From Gallionella sp. (GTDB lineage Bacteria > Pseudomonadota > Gammaproteobacteria > Burkholderiales > Gallionellaceae), in the NCBI GenBank assembly GCA_004298605.1, contig SCPW01000452.1, positions 1-6,448 on the forward strand: a stretch of DNA of 6,448 nucleotides. The letters are read 5' to 3'. Below are positions 1-5,827 of the stretch, piece by piece. Position numbers and translations under genes: made by a program. The notes beneath the pieces were generated by a model, which saw only the letters and a list, made by a program, of their open reading frames with translations, made no database searches and was not told where the DNA came from. The stretch's first letter is position 1. Every line of letters begins with the position of its first letter.

Positions 1-391
1 ACGGCGTGCTCGCCACCAGTATCAGGCGGCTCACTTGCTGCGGACAACGCATCGCCCAACGCAACGCGACCTGCCCGCCCAGCGACCAGCCGCATAGGGT
101 GAGGGGTTCGCGGAATTGGGCGGATAGTTCGTCAACAATAGCATCCAAGAAGAAGGGGGAAGGGATAAGGGGGAAGGGTAAAACCGGCTCTTCTCCCTTC
201 TCCCTTCCCCCTTCTCCCTTCCCCGCACTATACCCATGCCCCGGCAAATCCACCGCCAGCACGTTGAAATGCTTTGACAGTTTTTCCGCAACACCGCCCC
301 ACATCCCGCCGTGCATGCCCCAGCCATGGATCAGCAGCAGCGGCGCACCACTTCCACCTACACCTGAATAGCTGTCAACATGCAAGCTCAT
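1..391 (-). CDS. bioH: Pimeloyl-[ACP] methyl ester esterase BioH, 3' end cut by window, with in-frame repeat insert
   Basis: This is an alpha/beta-hydrolase that removes the methyl group from pimeloyl-ACP methyl ester, ending the BioC-BioH route to the pimelate moiety of biotin; it acts in the cytoplasm. The frame is open from ATG at 391 to the window edge, giving 130 residues. The N-terminal core has LLLIHGWGMHGGMW (about 18-31), the oxyanion-loop HGWG, VDLPGHGYS (47-55) and the nucleophile elbow GWSLGG with Ser103. The catalytic Asp and His would lie beyond the window. The start is supported by GAGGC at 397-401, five bases upstream, and the gene overlaps the end of bioF by 17 bases, suggesting coupling. 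From the Asp of DLPG to the nucleophile Ser is 55 residues here against 36 in E. coli BioH as I recall it. The excess (about residues 58-81, Gly/Glu/Arg- then Pro/Phe-rich) is encoded by the inverted repeat at 156-224. Family assignment is strong from motifs and context. Whether the enzyme is active with this insert is not known. Confidence 0.87.
   Translation of the reverse strand, partial: MSLHVDSYSGVGGSGAPLLLIHGWGMHGGMWGGVAEKLSKHFNVLAVDLPGHGYSAGKGEGGREKGEEPVLPFPLIPSPFFLDAIVDELSAQFREPLTLCGWSLGGQVALRWAMRCPQQVSRLILVASTP
156..224. repeat. Purine/pyrimidine inverted repeat inserted in frame in bioH
   Basis: The left arm (156-178) is G/A-rich and begins GGGGAAGGGATAAGGGGG. The right arm (202-224) is its reverse complement at 22 of 23 positions. 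They are separated by a 23-base spacer. The element lies inside bioH with no stop codon or frameshift. The left arm together with the G at 155 has four G-runs (155-159, 162-164, 169-173, 176-178) with loops of 2-4 bases, which fits the usual G-quadruplex pattern. The right arm offers the same on the other strand. It resembles the short non-autonomous palindromic repeats common in this kind of genome; I cannot name a family. Confidence 0.85.
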
Positions 392-1622
392 GCAACGCCT
401 CGATCAATCGTGTCACATCGCCCGCGCTGTGCGCGGCGGACAAGGTGATGCGCAGCCGCGCCGTGCCTTGCGGCACGGTGGGTGGGCGGATCGCCGCGAC
501 CCAGATACCGCGTTCGCGCAACTCGTCGCTCAGACGCAATGCCGCCCGGTTGTCGCCGATCAGCAGGGGCTGTATCGCCGTCGCGGAGGGCATCAACGGC
601 CACGGCAAATCGCGCAGGCCACCGCGCAATTGCGCGATCAACTGTTGCAAGTGAACGCGCAGCGCATCACCTTGCGCGATCAACCGCAGGCTTTCCAGCA
701 ACGCACCGGCCAAGGCGGGCGGCGCGGCGGTCGTGTAAACATAACTGCGCGCATGGTTGATGAGCGTATCAATCACCACTCGCTCGGCTGCGACAAACGC
801 ACCGGATACGCCCGCCGCCTTGCCCAGCGTCGCCATGTAAATGATGCGCGGTGAATTTAAATCAAAATCCCCCCTGCCCCCCTTTTGCAAAGGGGGGTGA
901 TGAACGCGCGCATCTGCACTTACCCCCCTTTGAAAAAGGGGGGCAGGGGGGGATTTGCGGTTAAACAGCGAGCCGCGCCCCTGCTCCCCAATCACGCCGA
1001 AGCCATGCGCATCATCGACCAGCAGCCAGGCATCATGCTGTTCGCATAACGCCAGCAATTCCGGCAACGGCGCGAGATCGCCGTCCATGCTGAACACCGC
1101 ATCGGTAATGACAAGTTTGCGCCCGCTTTCGGCCTGTTCCAGCAACTGCGCCAGTTGCGCCATATCGCCGTGCCGATAGCGCCGCACCGTCGCGCGCGAC
1201 AGCAGCATCGCATCGTTCAGCGAAGCGTGATTAAGCTTGTCGGCAAATACCGTATCACCCTTGCCAACCAACGCCTGCACCACACCAAGATTCGCCATGT
1301 AACCGGTAGAGAACAGCAGCGCGGCGGGTTTGTTGACGAATGCCGCGAGTTCGGTTTCGAGTTGCTGATGCATCGCAAAATGCCCGCTCACCAGATGCGC
1401 CGCGCCCGCTCCCACGCCGTATTGCGCGGCGCTTTGTTGCAGCGCGGCGACGAGTTGCGGGTGGTTGGCCAAACCGAGGTAATCGTTGCTGCAAAACGCC
1501 AGGTAGGGTTTACCCTCTACTACGATATGTGGCGACTGCGGGCTTTCGAGCGTGCGCCGACTGCGCAGCAACCCCTGTGCGGCGCGCCGGTTCAATTCAT
1601 TTTGTAATTCAGAGAAAGGCAT
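375..1622 (-). CDS. bioF: 8-amino-7-oxononanoate synthase (KAPA synthase) with in-frame repeat insert
   Basis: This PLP-dependent alpha-oxoamine synthase condenses L-alanine with pimeloyl-ACP (or -CoA) to give 8-amino-7-oxononanoate, the first step of biotin ring assembly. It has 415 residues, against about 385-400 for the family. Visible landmarks are FCSNDYLGL (43-51), the GAGAAHLVSG substrate/cofactor loop (71-80), His132 in DKLNHASL (the residue stacking on PLP), VDDAHGFG with Asp203 and His206, and the Schiff-base lysine Lys268 in ATLGKAAGVSGAF. The C-terminal domain has AIRPPTVP...TARLRITLSAAH. I chose the ATG at 1622 because the family N-terminus starts here; upstream the frame runs through a repeat and into antisense bioB. 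No good Shine-Dalgarno is visible (the upstream bases read ACGAAAACCC). In E. coli the corresponding Asp, His and Lys are 204, 207 and 236, so about 33 extra residues lie between His206 and Lys268. They match the palindrome at 865-956. It ends 17 bases inside bioH. Confidence 0.96.
   Translation of the reverse strand: MPFSELQNELNRRAAQGLLRSRRTLESPQSPHIVVEGKPYLAFCSNDYLGLANHPQLVAALQQSAAQYGVGAGAAHLVSGHFAMHQQLETELAAFVNKPAALLFSTGYMANLGVVQALVGKGDTVFADKLNHASLNDAMLLSRATVRRYRHGDMAQLAQLLEQAESGRKLVITDAVFSMDGDLAPLPELLALCEQHDAWLLVDDAHGFGVIGEQGRGSLFNRKSPPAPLFQRGVSADARVHHPPLQKGGRGDFDLNSPRIIYMATLGKAAGVSGAFVAAERVVIDTLINHARSYVYTTAAPPALAGALLESLRLIAQGDALRVHLQQLIAQLRGGLRDLPWPLMPSATAIQPLLIGDNRAALRLSDELRERGIWVAAIRPPTVPQGTARLRITLSAAHSAGDVTRLIEALHELAC
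397..401 (-). promoter_or_regulatory. Ribosome binding site of bioH inside bioF
   Basis: On the minus strand GAGGC lies five bases before the ATG at 391, within the last codons of bioF. It supports this start and fits translational coupling of bioF and bioH. Confidence 0.55.
865..956. repeat. C6/G6 palindromic repeat pair inserted in frame in bioF
   Basis: Arm 1 (865-898) reads AAATCCCCCCTGCCCCCC and then TTTTGCAAAGGGGGGT. Arm 2 (922-956) is its reverse complement with one extra C and one mismatch. Each arm holds its own smaller palindrome (CCCCCCTTT...AAAGGGGGG). A 23-base spacer (899-921) separates them. In bioF the element encodes approximately KSPPAPLFQRG, a linker, then HHPPLQKGGRGDF (residues 223-253), with no stop or frameshift. 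From general knowledge, peptides like PPAPLFQRG and PPLQKGGRGDF recur as repeat-derived translations in several bacterial groups; I have not checked this. Confidence 0.93.
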
Positions 1623-1630
1623 GGGTTTTC

Positions 1631-1706
1631 GTAGGGTGGGCAGGCAGGTTTTTGTCTGCCCACGCGGTTTGGTATCTGCGTGGGCACAAAATCGTGCCCA
1701 CCCTAC
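1631..1706. repeat. GTAGGGTGGGC-type palindromic repeat in the bioB-bioF spacer
   Basis: The outer ends are GTAGGGTGGGCA (1631-1642) and TGCCCACCCTAC (1695-1706), perfect reverse complements. Inside are paired TGCCCACG (1657-1664) and CGTGGGCA (1679-1686), so each half also folds on itself. It fills almost all of the 80 bases between the bioB stop and the bioF start. The bioB TAG stop (1705-1703) is part of the element, and the bioF ATG is only eight bases from its other end. It is the same type as the repeat at 2731-2786. It may weaken transcription into bioF or block its initiation region; this is inference. Confidence 0.92.
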
Positions 1707-2698
1707 ATTTTTTCTGCAAACGGATACATGCCCAACTTGTCGAGCAAGGCGCGATCTTTTTCGACGTCCGGGTTGCCGGTGGTGAGCAATTGCTCGCCAT
1801 AAAAAATCGAGTTCGCCCCGGCGAGGAAGCACAACGCCTGCACCGCATCGGACATTTGCTGCCGCCCGGCAGACAGGCGCACGCGCGCCTCGGGCATGGT
1901 GATGCGCGCCACCGCGATGGTGCGCACGAAATCCAGCGGGTCGATGTCTTCTGCTTGCGCCAGCGGCGTGCCCTCGACCTTGACCAGATTATTGATCGGC
2001 ACGCTTTCCGGGTAAGGGTTCATGTTGGCCAGTTGCACGATCAGTCCGGCGCGTTGCGCCAGGCTCTCGCCCATCCCGACGATGCCGCCGCTACAGATAT
2101 TCATCCCGGCCTTGCGCACCCGCTCCAGCGTATCCAGCCGGTCCCGGTAATCGCGCGTGCTGATGATGCTGCCGTAAAATTCCGGCGCGGTATCCAGATT
2201 GTGGTTGTAGTAATCCAGCCCGGCGGCGCGCAATTGCTCGGTTTGTTCATCGGTCAACATCCCCAGCGTCGCGCAGGTTTCCATCCCCAGACCGCGCACC
2301 GCCTTGACCATTTCCACCACGCTGGCCATATCCTCGTCGCTGGGTTCGCGCCACGCCGCGCCCATGCAGAAACGCCCCGCACCCTTTTGCTGCGCGGCAC
2401 GCGCGGCTTCCACCACCGCGTTCACTTCAAGCATTTTCCGGTCTTCCACGCCGGTAGAATTGAACGCCGATTGCGGGCAGTAGCCGCAGTCCTCGGAACA
2501 GCCGCCGGTTTTGATCGACAACAGCGTGGAAAGCTGCACCGCATTCGGGTCAAAATGCTCGCGCAGCACTTGCTGTGCGCGATACATCAAATCGGAAAAC
2601 GGCAATTTGAACAAGGCTTCCACTTCGGCCACACTCCAGCGCGGCGGTGTGGCGGCTTTTTTGGCGGGGCGGATAAATTCTATGGTTTGGGTATTCAT
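1703..2698 (-). CDS. bioB: Biotin synthase (radical SAM)
   Basis: BioB inserts sulfur into dethiobiotin to make biotin, using a radical-SAM [4Fe-4S] cluster and a sacrificial [2Fe-2S] cluster. The protein has 331 residues. The radical-SAM motif CSEDCGYC gives Cys67, Cys71 and Cys74. The [2Fe-2S] ligands are Cys111 (FCMGAAWR), Cys142 (ETCATLGML), Cys202 ([11 protein letters not shown]) and Arg274 (RVRLSAGR), all shifted by 14 from E. coli numbering. YYNHNLDT (163-170) and GANSIFYG near the C-terminus are also typical. I chose the ATG at 2698 ([11 protein letters not shown]); the frame upstream runs into a repeat. The Shine-Dalgarno is weak (AGTAAAG). The protein ends at a TAG contributed by the repeat at 1631-1706, so its last residue may have been set by repeat insertion. 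All catalytic residues are present. It is likely the first gene of a bioB-F-H operon that continues out of the window; bioC and bioD would be the expected next genes. Confidence 0.98.
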   Translation of the reverse strand: MNTQTIEFIRPAKKAATPPRWSVAEVEALFKLPFSDLMYRAQQVLREHFDPNAVQLSTLLSIKTGGCSEDCGYCPQSAFNSTGVEDRKMLEVNAVVEAARAAQQKGAGRFCMGAAWREPSDEDMASVVEMVKAVRGLGMETCATLGMLTDEQTEQLRAAGLDYYNHNLDTAPEFYGSIISTRDYRDRLDTLERVRKAGMNICSGGIVGMGESLAQRAGLIVQLANMNPYPESVPINNLVKVEGTPLAQAEDIDPLDFVRTIAVARITMPEARVRLSAGRQQMSDAVQALCFLAGANSIFYGEQLLTTGNPDVEKDRALLDKLGMYPFAEKM

Positions 2699-2730
2699 GG
2701 CAACTTTACTAAGTATGATTTGAAGTGACC

Positions 2731-2786
2731 CCGTAGGGTGGGCGCAGCCCACGCGGATGCTTTGGTGGGTTGCACCCACCCTACGG
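2731..2786. repeat. GTAGGGTGGGC-type palindromic repeat between bioB and comF
   Basis: The left arm (2731-2752) begins CCGTAGGGTGGGCGCAGCCC. The right arm (2765-2786) is its reverse complement with two mismatches, with a 12-base loop between them. It shares the GTAGGGTGGGC ends and the internal GCCCACGCGG with the repeat at 1631-1706. It lies in the divergent spacer, 33 bases upstream of the bioB start, where a bioB promoter or leader would be expected, so it could affect bioB expression. I see no clear sigma-70 promoter for bioB around it. Confidence 0.92.
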
Positions 2787-2797
2787 AAAATCCTGTT

Positions 2798-2827
2798 TTA
2801 ATATGAACCGGAAATACTGGGTATGAT
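2798..2827 (+). promoter_or_regulatory. Possible sigma-70 promoter of comF
   Basis: TTAATA (2798-2803) and TATGAT (2822-2827) are 18 bases apart, matching four and five of six consensus bases. A transcript would start near 2834, giving a leader of about 30 bases before the comF TTG. The site lies just downstream of the repeat at 2731-2786. The assignment rests on sequence pattern alone. Confidence 0.35.
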
Positions 2828-2852
2828 TGAACGACAGCCGCGCATCATCCTG

Positions 2853-2859
2853 AAAGGGA
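2853..2859 (+). promoter_or_regulatory. Ribosome binding site that decides the comF TTG start
   Basis: AAAGGGA lies six bases before the TTG at 2866. A TGA in the same frame at 2851-2853 rules out an upstream start, and the first internal ATG (residue 30) would remove the first CxxC. The TTG is therefore the best start. Confidence 0.6.
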
Positions 2860-2865
2860 TATAGC

Positions 2866-3582
2866 TTGTCAATTTTTCGCAGCGTAAAATTAAACATCCG
2901 CACAACAATTAAGCGCATCTTGCCTGCCCAGCCCTGCGTGCTGTGCGGCAGCATGAGCCATGACGGGCTGTGGTGCGCGGCCTGCGACAAAGCTTTGCCC
3001 TATCTCGATGCGGCACATTGCCCCAGTTGCGCCCTGCCGACACCGGCTGGCGAAGTATGCGGGCAATGCCTCAAACACCCGCCGCTATTCGGCCATACCA
3101 CAGCGGTGTTCGGCTACACCTTTCCGCTCGACAAGCTGATACAGGCCATGAAATACGGCGAACAACTCGCATTGGCGCATACCTTCGCGGAGAAACTGGC
3201 GCATTGCACCGATAAAACCGCGCTGCCCGATTATGTTGTTCCGATGCCGCTGCACCCCGCCAAACTGCGCGAGCGCGGCTTTAACCAATCGCTGTTGCTC
3301 GCCGCCAGAGCTGCCCGCGAACTCGATCTCAAGCTGCTGCCGGATGCCTGCCAGCGCGTGCGCGACACCCCGCCTCAATCCGCCTTGCCGTGGAAGGAGC
3401 GCAAAAAAAATGTGCGCGAGGCGTTTTGTTGCGATAGGGATTTGACCGGCAAACATGTTGCGCTGGTCGATGATGTGCTGACCACCGGCGCCAGCCTGAA
3501 CGCGCTGGCTGAAGCGGTGCAGAAACGGGGCGCAAGCCGGATCAGCGCATGGGTGGTGGCGCGCACATTGCCGCGTTCGTAG
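2866..3582 (+). CDS. comF: ComF family protein (zinc-finger phosphoribosyltransferase-like)
   Basis: This protein belongs to the ComF/GntX family, tied to DNA uptake or use of external DNA in competent bacteria; in Helicobacter and Bacillus it acts in the cytoplasm with DNA-import and helicase proteins. Its biochemical activity is not settled. It has 238 residues, the usual family size. The N-terminal zinc-binding part has four CxxC pairs: Cys24/27, 37/40, 52/55 and 65/68. The middle contains YGEQLALAHTFAEKL, then VVPMPLHPAKLRERGFNQS. The C-terminal type I phosphoribosyltransferase motif is ALVDDVLTTGAS (199-210), with Asp202/203 and the Thr-Thr-Gly PRPP loop. Translation starts at TTG. The stop codon TAG (3580-3582) lies inside the end of the palindromic repeat at 3579-3644, so the C-terminus (VVARTLPRS) may have been fixed by that insertion, though it ends close to where ComF proteins normally end. 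It is divergent from bioB and convergent with the PEP-CTERM gene. Confidence 0.94.
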   Translation: MSIFRSVKLNIRTTIKRILPAQPCVLCGSMSHDGLWCAACDKALPYLDAAHCPSCALPTPAGEVCGQCLKHPPLFGHTTAVFGYTFPLDKLIQAMKYGEQLALAHTFAEKLAHCTDKTALPDYVVPMPLHPAKLRERGFNQSLLLAARAARELDLKLLPDACQRVRDTPPQSALPWKERKKNVREAFCCDRDLTGKHVALVDDVLTTGASLNALAEAVQKRGASRISAWVVARTLPRS

Positions 3583-3644
3583 GGGCGCGATTCATCGCGC
3601 CCTGATTTACCTCGCAAAAAGGGCGCGATGAATCGCGCCCCTAC
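3579..3644. repeat. GTAGGGGCGCGAT-type palindromic repeat between comF and the PEP-CTERM gene
   Basis: Two perfect 24-base inverted arms lie at 3579-3602 and 3621-3644, the first beginning GTAGGGGCGCGATTCATCGC. An 18-base spacer separates them. Each arm is itself a hairpin (GGGCGCGA/TCGCGCCC around TTCA). The left end supplies the comF stop codon. It lies between two converging genes. Confidence 0.95.
3616..3641 (-). terminator. Intrinsic terminator of the PEP-CTERM gene formed by a repeat arm
   Basis: Read on the minus strand, the arm at 3641-3621 folds into an 8-bp GC-rich stem (GGGCGCGA with TCGCGCCC, loop TTCA). Five T's follow directly (3620-3616). It begins 32 bases after the stop of the PEP-CTERM gene. 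The opposite arm, read on the plus strand for comF, is followed by TGATTTACC and lacks a full T-tract. Confidence 0.65.
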
Positions 3645-3672
3645 AATTCCACCTCGCGCAAGATGGCTCAAA

Positions 3673-4383
3673 TCACCAAAGCACCAACCGACGCCACCCC
3701 ACGCTTACCAAACTCAGCAGCCCCAAGCCCAGCAGCCACGCTGTCGCAGGCTCGGGGACGGCAGCGGCTTGTCCGGGGCGAACAGCCAAGACGAACAGAC
3801 CGAAGCCCTTACCGTCCGCATTCTGGAAACCGCTGCTCGTATTGAAGCCCCACGCGCCGCCGCTAGCCGGCGCGTATTCCGTACCTGACCAGTAGGTATT
3901 GGACTGAAAATTGCTAAATGAGCCGGTGTTGGCCAGCCCCCAGCCTGCCTGCGGATTACCAGCCGTGTCGTAGTACGACTTGTTGCCCAACTCATCGAAG
4001 TACAGGTGCGCCATCTCGCCGGTGGCCGTGTTGACGTTCCAGCCGCAGTCGGTGCCGCTGTTTGCCCAGTAGTCGCAACCCGGCGCGCCGGTGTCGGTTA
4101 CGGTGGGCAGGCGCCAATCGCTATAGCCCAGGTAGTTGGCGGTGTTCATCGCACCGATCCAGTTTTGCGCGGTATACCAAGTCATCTGACCACTTGCACC
4201 GATTCCGGCTACGCCAAAGGTATTGCTGGCGGCCAGGTTGGCATCGGCCAGCCAACTGATGTTGAGGTCGGTATCGTAGATCGTCGCACCGTTGTTGATC
4301 AGCGCGGCATGGGCGGTGGCGGATAACAGACCGGCACTAAGGGTAACAGCAGCAAGCAGGGGGATTGCGGTTTTCTTGTTCAT
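3673..4383 (-). CDS. Exported Lcl/DUF1566-like protein with PEP-CTERM sorting signal
   Basis: This is a 236-residue secreted protein of unknown function. Residues 1-26 form a Sec signal peptide (MNKK, hydrophobic core, cleavage after AHA). The mature part resembles the Lcl C-terminal (DUF1566) fold: IYDTDLNISWL (35-45), YSDWRLPT (87-94), TYWSGTEY (163-170), GWGF-like and GFQ segments, and VLAVRPG (198-204). Two cysteines (103, 113) could form a disulfide after export. The C-terminus is a PEP-CTERM tail: VPEP (209-212), a hydrophobic span (about 213-229), then the basic WRR. In this class, an exosortase in the inner membrane is thought to cut or transfer the protein, often in exopolysaccharide-making bacteria; no exosortase gene is in the window. 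The start is supported by GGAGA four bases upstream. The promoter is unclear. An (AG)18 tract lies 138 bases upstream of the ATG, and a terminator-like repeat follows the gene. The ligand is not predictable. Confidence 0.92.
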   Translation of the reverse strand: MNKKTAIPLLAAVTLSAGLLSATAHAALINNGATIYDTDLNISWLADANLAASNTFGVAGIGASGQMTWYTAQNWIGAMNTANYLGYSDWRLPTVTDTGAPGCDYWANSGTDCGWNVNTATGEMAHLYFDELGNKSYYDTAGNPQAGWGLANTGSFSNFQSNTYWSGTEYAPASGGAWGFNTSSGFQNADGKGFGLFVLAVRPGQAAAVPEPATAWLLGLGLLSLVSVGWRRLVLW

Positions 4384-4387
4384 GGTT

Positions 4388-4392
4388 TCTCC
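4388..4392 (-). promoter_or_regulatory. Ribosome binding site of the PEP-CTERM gene
   Basis: GGAGA on the minus strand, followed by AACC and then the ATG at 4383. It is the strongest Shine-Dalgarno in the window and fixes the start in front of the signal peptide. Confidence 0.7.
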
Positions 4393-4519
4393 GGGTTTTT
4401 ATGGGTTGTCCTTGATGCCAAGTTTGCGCTTTCTTGAATCTGCCATAGTTAAAGCAACAAACAGGCCGCTTTACCACAAAAACACAATAACAGATTGATC
4501 CGTATTGTTTTTATCAACC

Positions 4520-4559
<40 letters not shown>

Positions 4560-4710
4560 AAAAGTGTAAAATTTTCCGACTCGCCCATTTGGATAAGGCA
4601 GGCATTCCAGCGGCTGAGGACAGAAAATTGAGGCACGGCTCTTCTGTGTCGCCATGCGACGCCATCGAATCAAGTTGCGGCCATAGCGCGACAACTCCTC
4701 TGCCTTCCAG

Positions 4711-4730
4711 AAATCAAAGCTCTTTGATTT
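4711..4730. repeat. Short palindrome at the 3' end of mshN
   Basis: AAATCAAAG and CTTTGATTT flank a two-base centre and span the last codons and TGA stop of mshN. The loop is too small for a normal hairpin and no T-tract follows, so it is not a clear terminator. It may be a chance result of the codons for IKEL. Confidence 0.4.
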
Positions 4731-5814
4731 TCATCCGCACAAATGACTGCAACTCGGGGCTGAGCGTTTTCGAGTCGAGCGCGCGCCGGAACGCCTCTCT
4801 GGCATCGCCGGCGCGCTGCGCCGCTTGCAGGGAAATGCCGTAGCCCGTCAGCCAGACGCCATTGTGCGGGGCGAGTTGCAGGGCGATCCGGTAATGGTTG
4901 ATCGCCTCATCATGCCGGTTCTGGCGTTGCAGCAACGCCGCGAGGAATGCCTGAAAATCGGCTTGCGAACCGGCATAAGGCAAGAGTTTTTCAAGCGTTT
5001 CCGTCGCCTGCCCAACCGCGCCGCGCTCCACCTGCAAGCGCGCCAGCAGCATGGCGAATCCGATATGTTCCGGTTTGCCCTTCAACCCTTCCTGCAACAC
5101 GCGCTCCGCATCCGCGCCGCGTTTGGCCTCCAGCAGCAGAACCACCCAAGCCTGGCGCGCCGCGTCGTGCCCCGCGTCCAGACGCAACGCCGCCTCGTAT
5201 CCCGCCATCGCGTCGGTGATCCGCCCCTGCTGCATCAGCGCGACCGCTTTGCGGAATTCCGCATCGGCATATTGCGCGGGGCTGACCTGCTTCACCGGCG
5301 GCTCATCGCCCGGCGTCTGTGCGGCAGCCTGCGCGTCCGGTGAGGCGGGTTGTGCCGGTTGCGGCTCGGCGGGCGGCGCAAGCTCTTTAGGCAGTGCCTT
5401 CGGATATTGCCGGAGCCTGTCACGAGCCTGCCGAGGCGGAGCCGAAGGAGCCGGGCTTGACGCAAGAACGGTTTTTTCGCCGACCAAAGCGGGCGGCGGC
5501 GTGCCCGATCCGGCATCCGGCTGCGGGTCTGGCGCAAGCATTTCAGCCTGCGGCTTCCCGGCCAACGCGCCGGATGCCGGTGCGGCAACCGGCGCGGCGG
5601 ATTGGCGCTGCGCCGGGCTTTCCGTTGCGGCATCCAGCTTGCGCGCCTGCATCCATTGCCATGCGGCAACCCCGGCTACCAGCGCCGCGCCCAATGCCAG
5701 CAGAGGCATGGCAGACCTGCGCCCGGCCTGCGGCACAGCGCGCACCATCTCCTGCTCCGCGGGGTGCGCGCCGCGCTGTTCGAGCTGATGGAGCACCCGG
5801 TTGATGACGCTCAT
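4714..5814 (-). CDS. mshN: MSHA pilus biogenesis protein MshN-like (membrane-anchored TPR protein)
   Basis: MshN is a membrane-anchored assembly factor of the MSHA-type IV pilus. The protein has 366 residues. It starts with the family signature MSVINRVLHQLEQR, then a basic pair (Arg32-Arg33) and one membrane span (about 36-54), which places the N-terminus in the cytoplasm. A long Ala/Pro-rich linker (about 62-178) follows. From about residue 182 there are TPR-like helical repeats (AEFRKAVALMQQGRITDAMA, then YEAALRLDAGHDAA, and later HDEAINHYRIALQLAPHN). I chose the ATG at 5814 because MSVIN is the family start; GGGTGA lies seven bases upstream and overlaps the mshM stop. A longer frame upstream only overlaps mshM. 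mshM is directly upstream in the same direction, as in Vibrio msh loci, but mshE does not follow; the next gene is an unrelated PEP-CTERM gene. A GspB-like or other pilus/secretion TPR protein is the alternative. The name rests on N-terminus, architecture and order. Confidence 0.78.
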   Translation of the reverse strand: MSVINRVLHQLEQRGAHPAEQEMVRAVPQAGRRSAMPLLALGAALVAGVAAWQWMQARKLDAATESPAQRQSAAPVAAPASGALAGKPQAEMLAPDPQPDAGSGTPPPALVGEKTVLASSPAPSAPPRQARDRLRQYPKALPKELAPPAEPQPAQPASPDAQAAAQTPGDEPPVKQVSPAQYADAEFRKAVALMQQGRITDAMAGYEAALRLDAGHDAARQAWVVLLLEAKRGADAERVLQEGLKGKPEHIGFAMLLARLQVERGAVGQATETLEKLLPYAGSQADFQAFLAALLQRQNRHDEAINHYRIALQLAPHNGVWLTGYGISLQAAQRAGDAREAFRRALDSKTLSPELQSFVRMKIKEL

Positions 5815-5821
5815 CGCCGCA

Positions 5822-5827
5822 TCACCC
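5822..5827 (-). promoter_or_regulatory. Ribosome binding site of mshN overlapping the mshM stop codon
   Basis: GGGTGA on the minus strand, seven bases before the mshN ATG. Its last three bases are the TGA stop of mshM, so the two genes are probably translationally coupled. Confidence 0.5.

Noticed and set aside
1623..1832. A longer bioF start giving 485 residues.
   Set aside because: The extra 70 residues are translated from the repeat and from antisense bioB, and they are not part of the BioF family. The family N-terminus starts at the ATG at 1622.
1340..2728. A 462-residue plus-strand open frame opposite bioB and bioF.
   Set aside because: It is antisense to two genes with full sets of conserved catalytic residues. 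It has no recognisable motif and is rich in Arg, His and Ala, as expected from the complement of GC-rich codons.
2823..2864. A 13-codon frame (MIERQPRIILKGI) just before comF.
   Set aside because: It has no Shine-Dalgarno, and its start overlaps the proposed -10 of comF. It is too short to support as a leader peptide.
156..3644. The set of repeats as a CRISPR array.
   Set aside because: The units are palindromes of different sequence types, unevenly spaced and partly inside genes, with no regular spacers or cas genes.
5395..5465. A possible degraded intergenic-type repeat within the mshN linker (GAGCCTGCCGAGGC-like).
   Set aside because: It falls in an Ala/Pro-rich linker where GC-rich near-repeats are expected, and I could not find a matching inverted partner.
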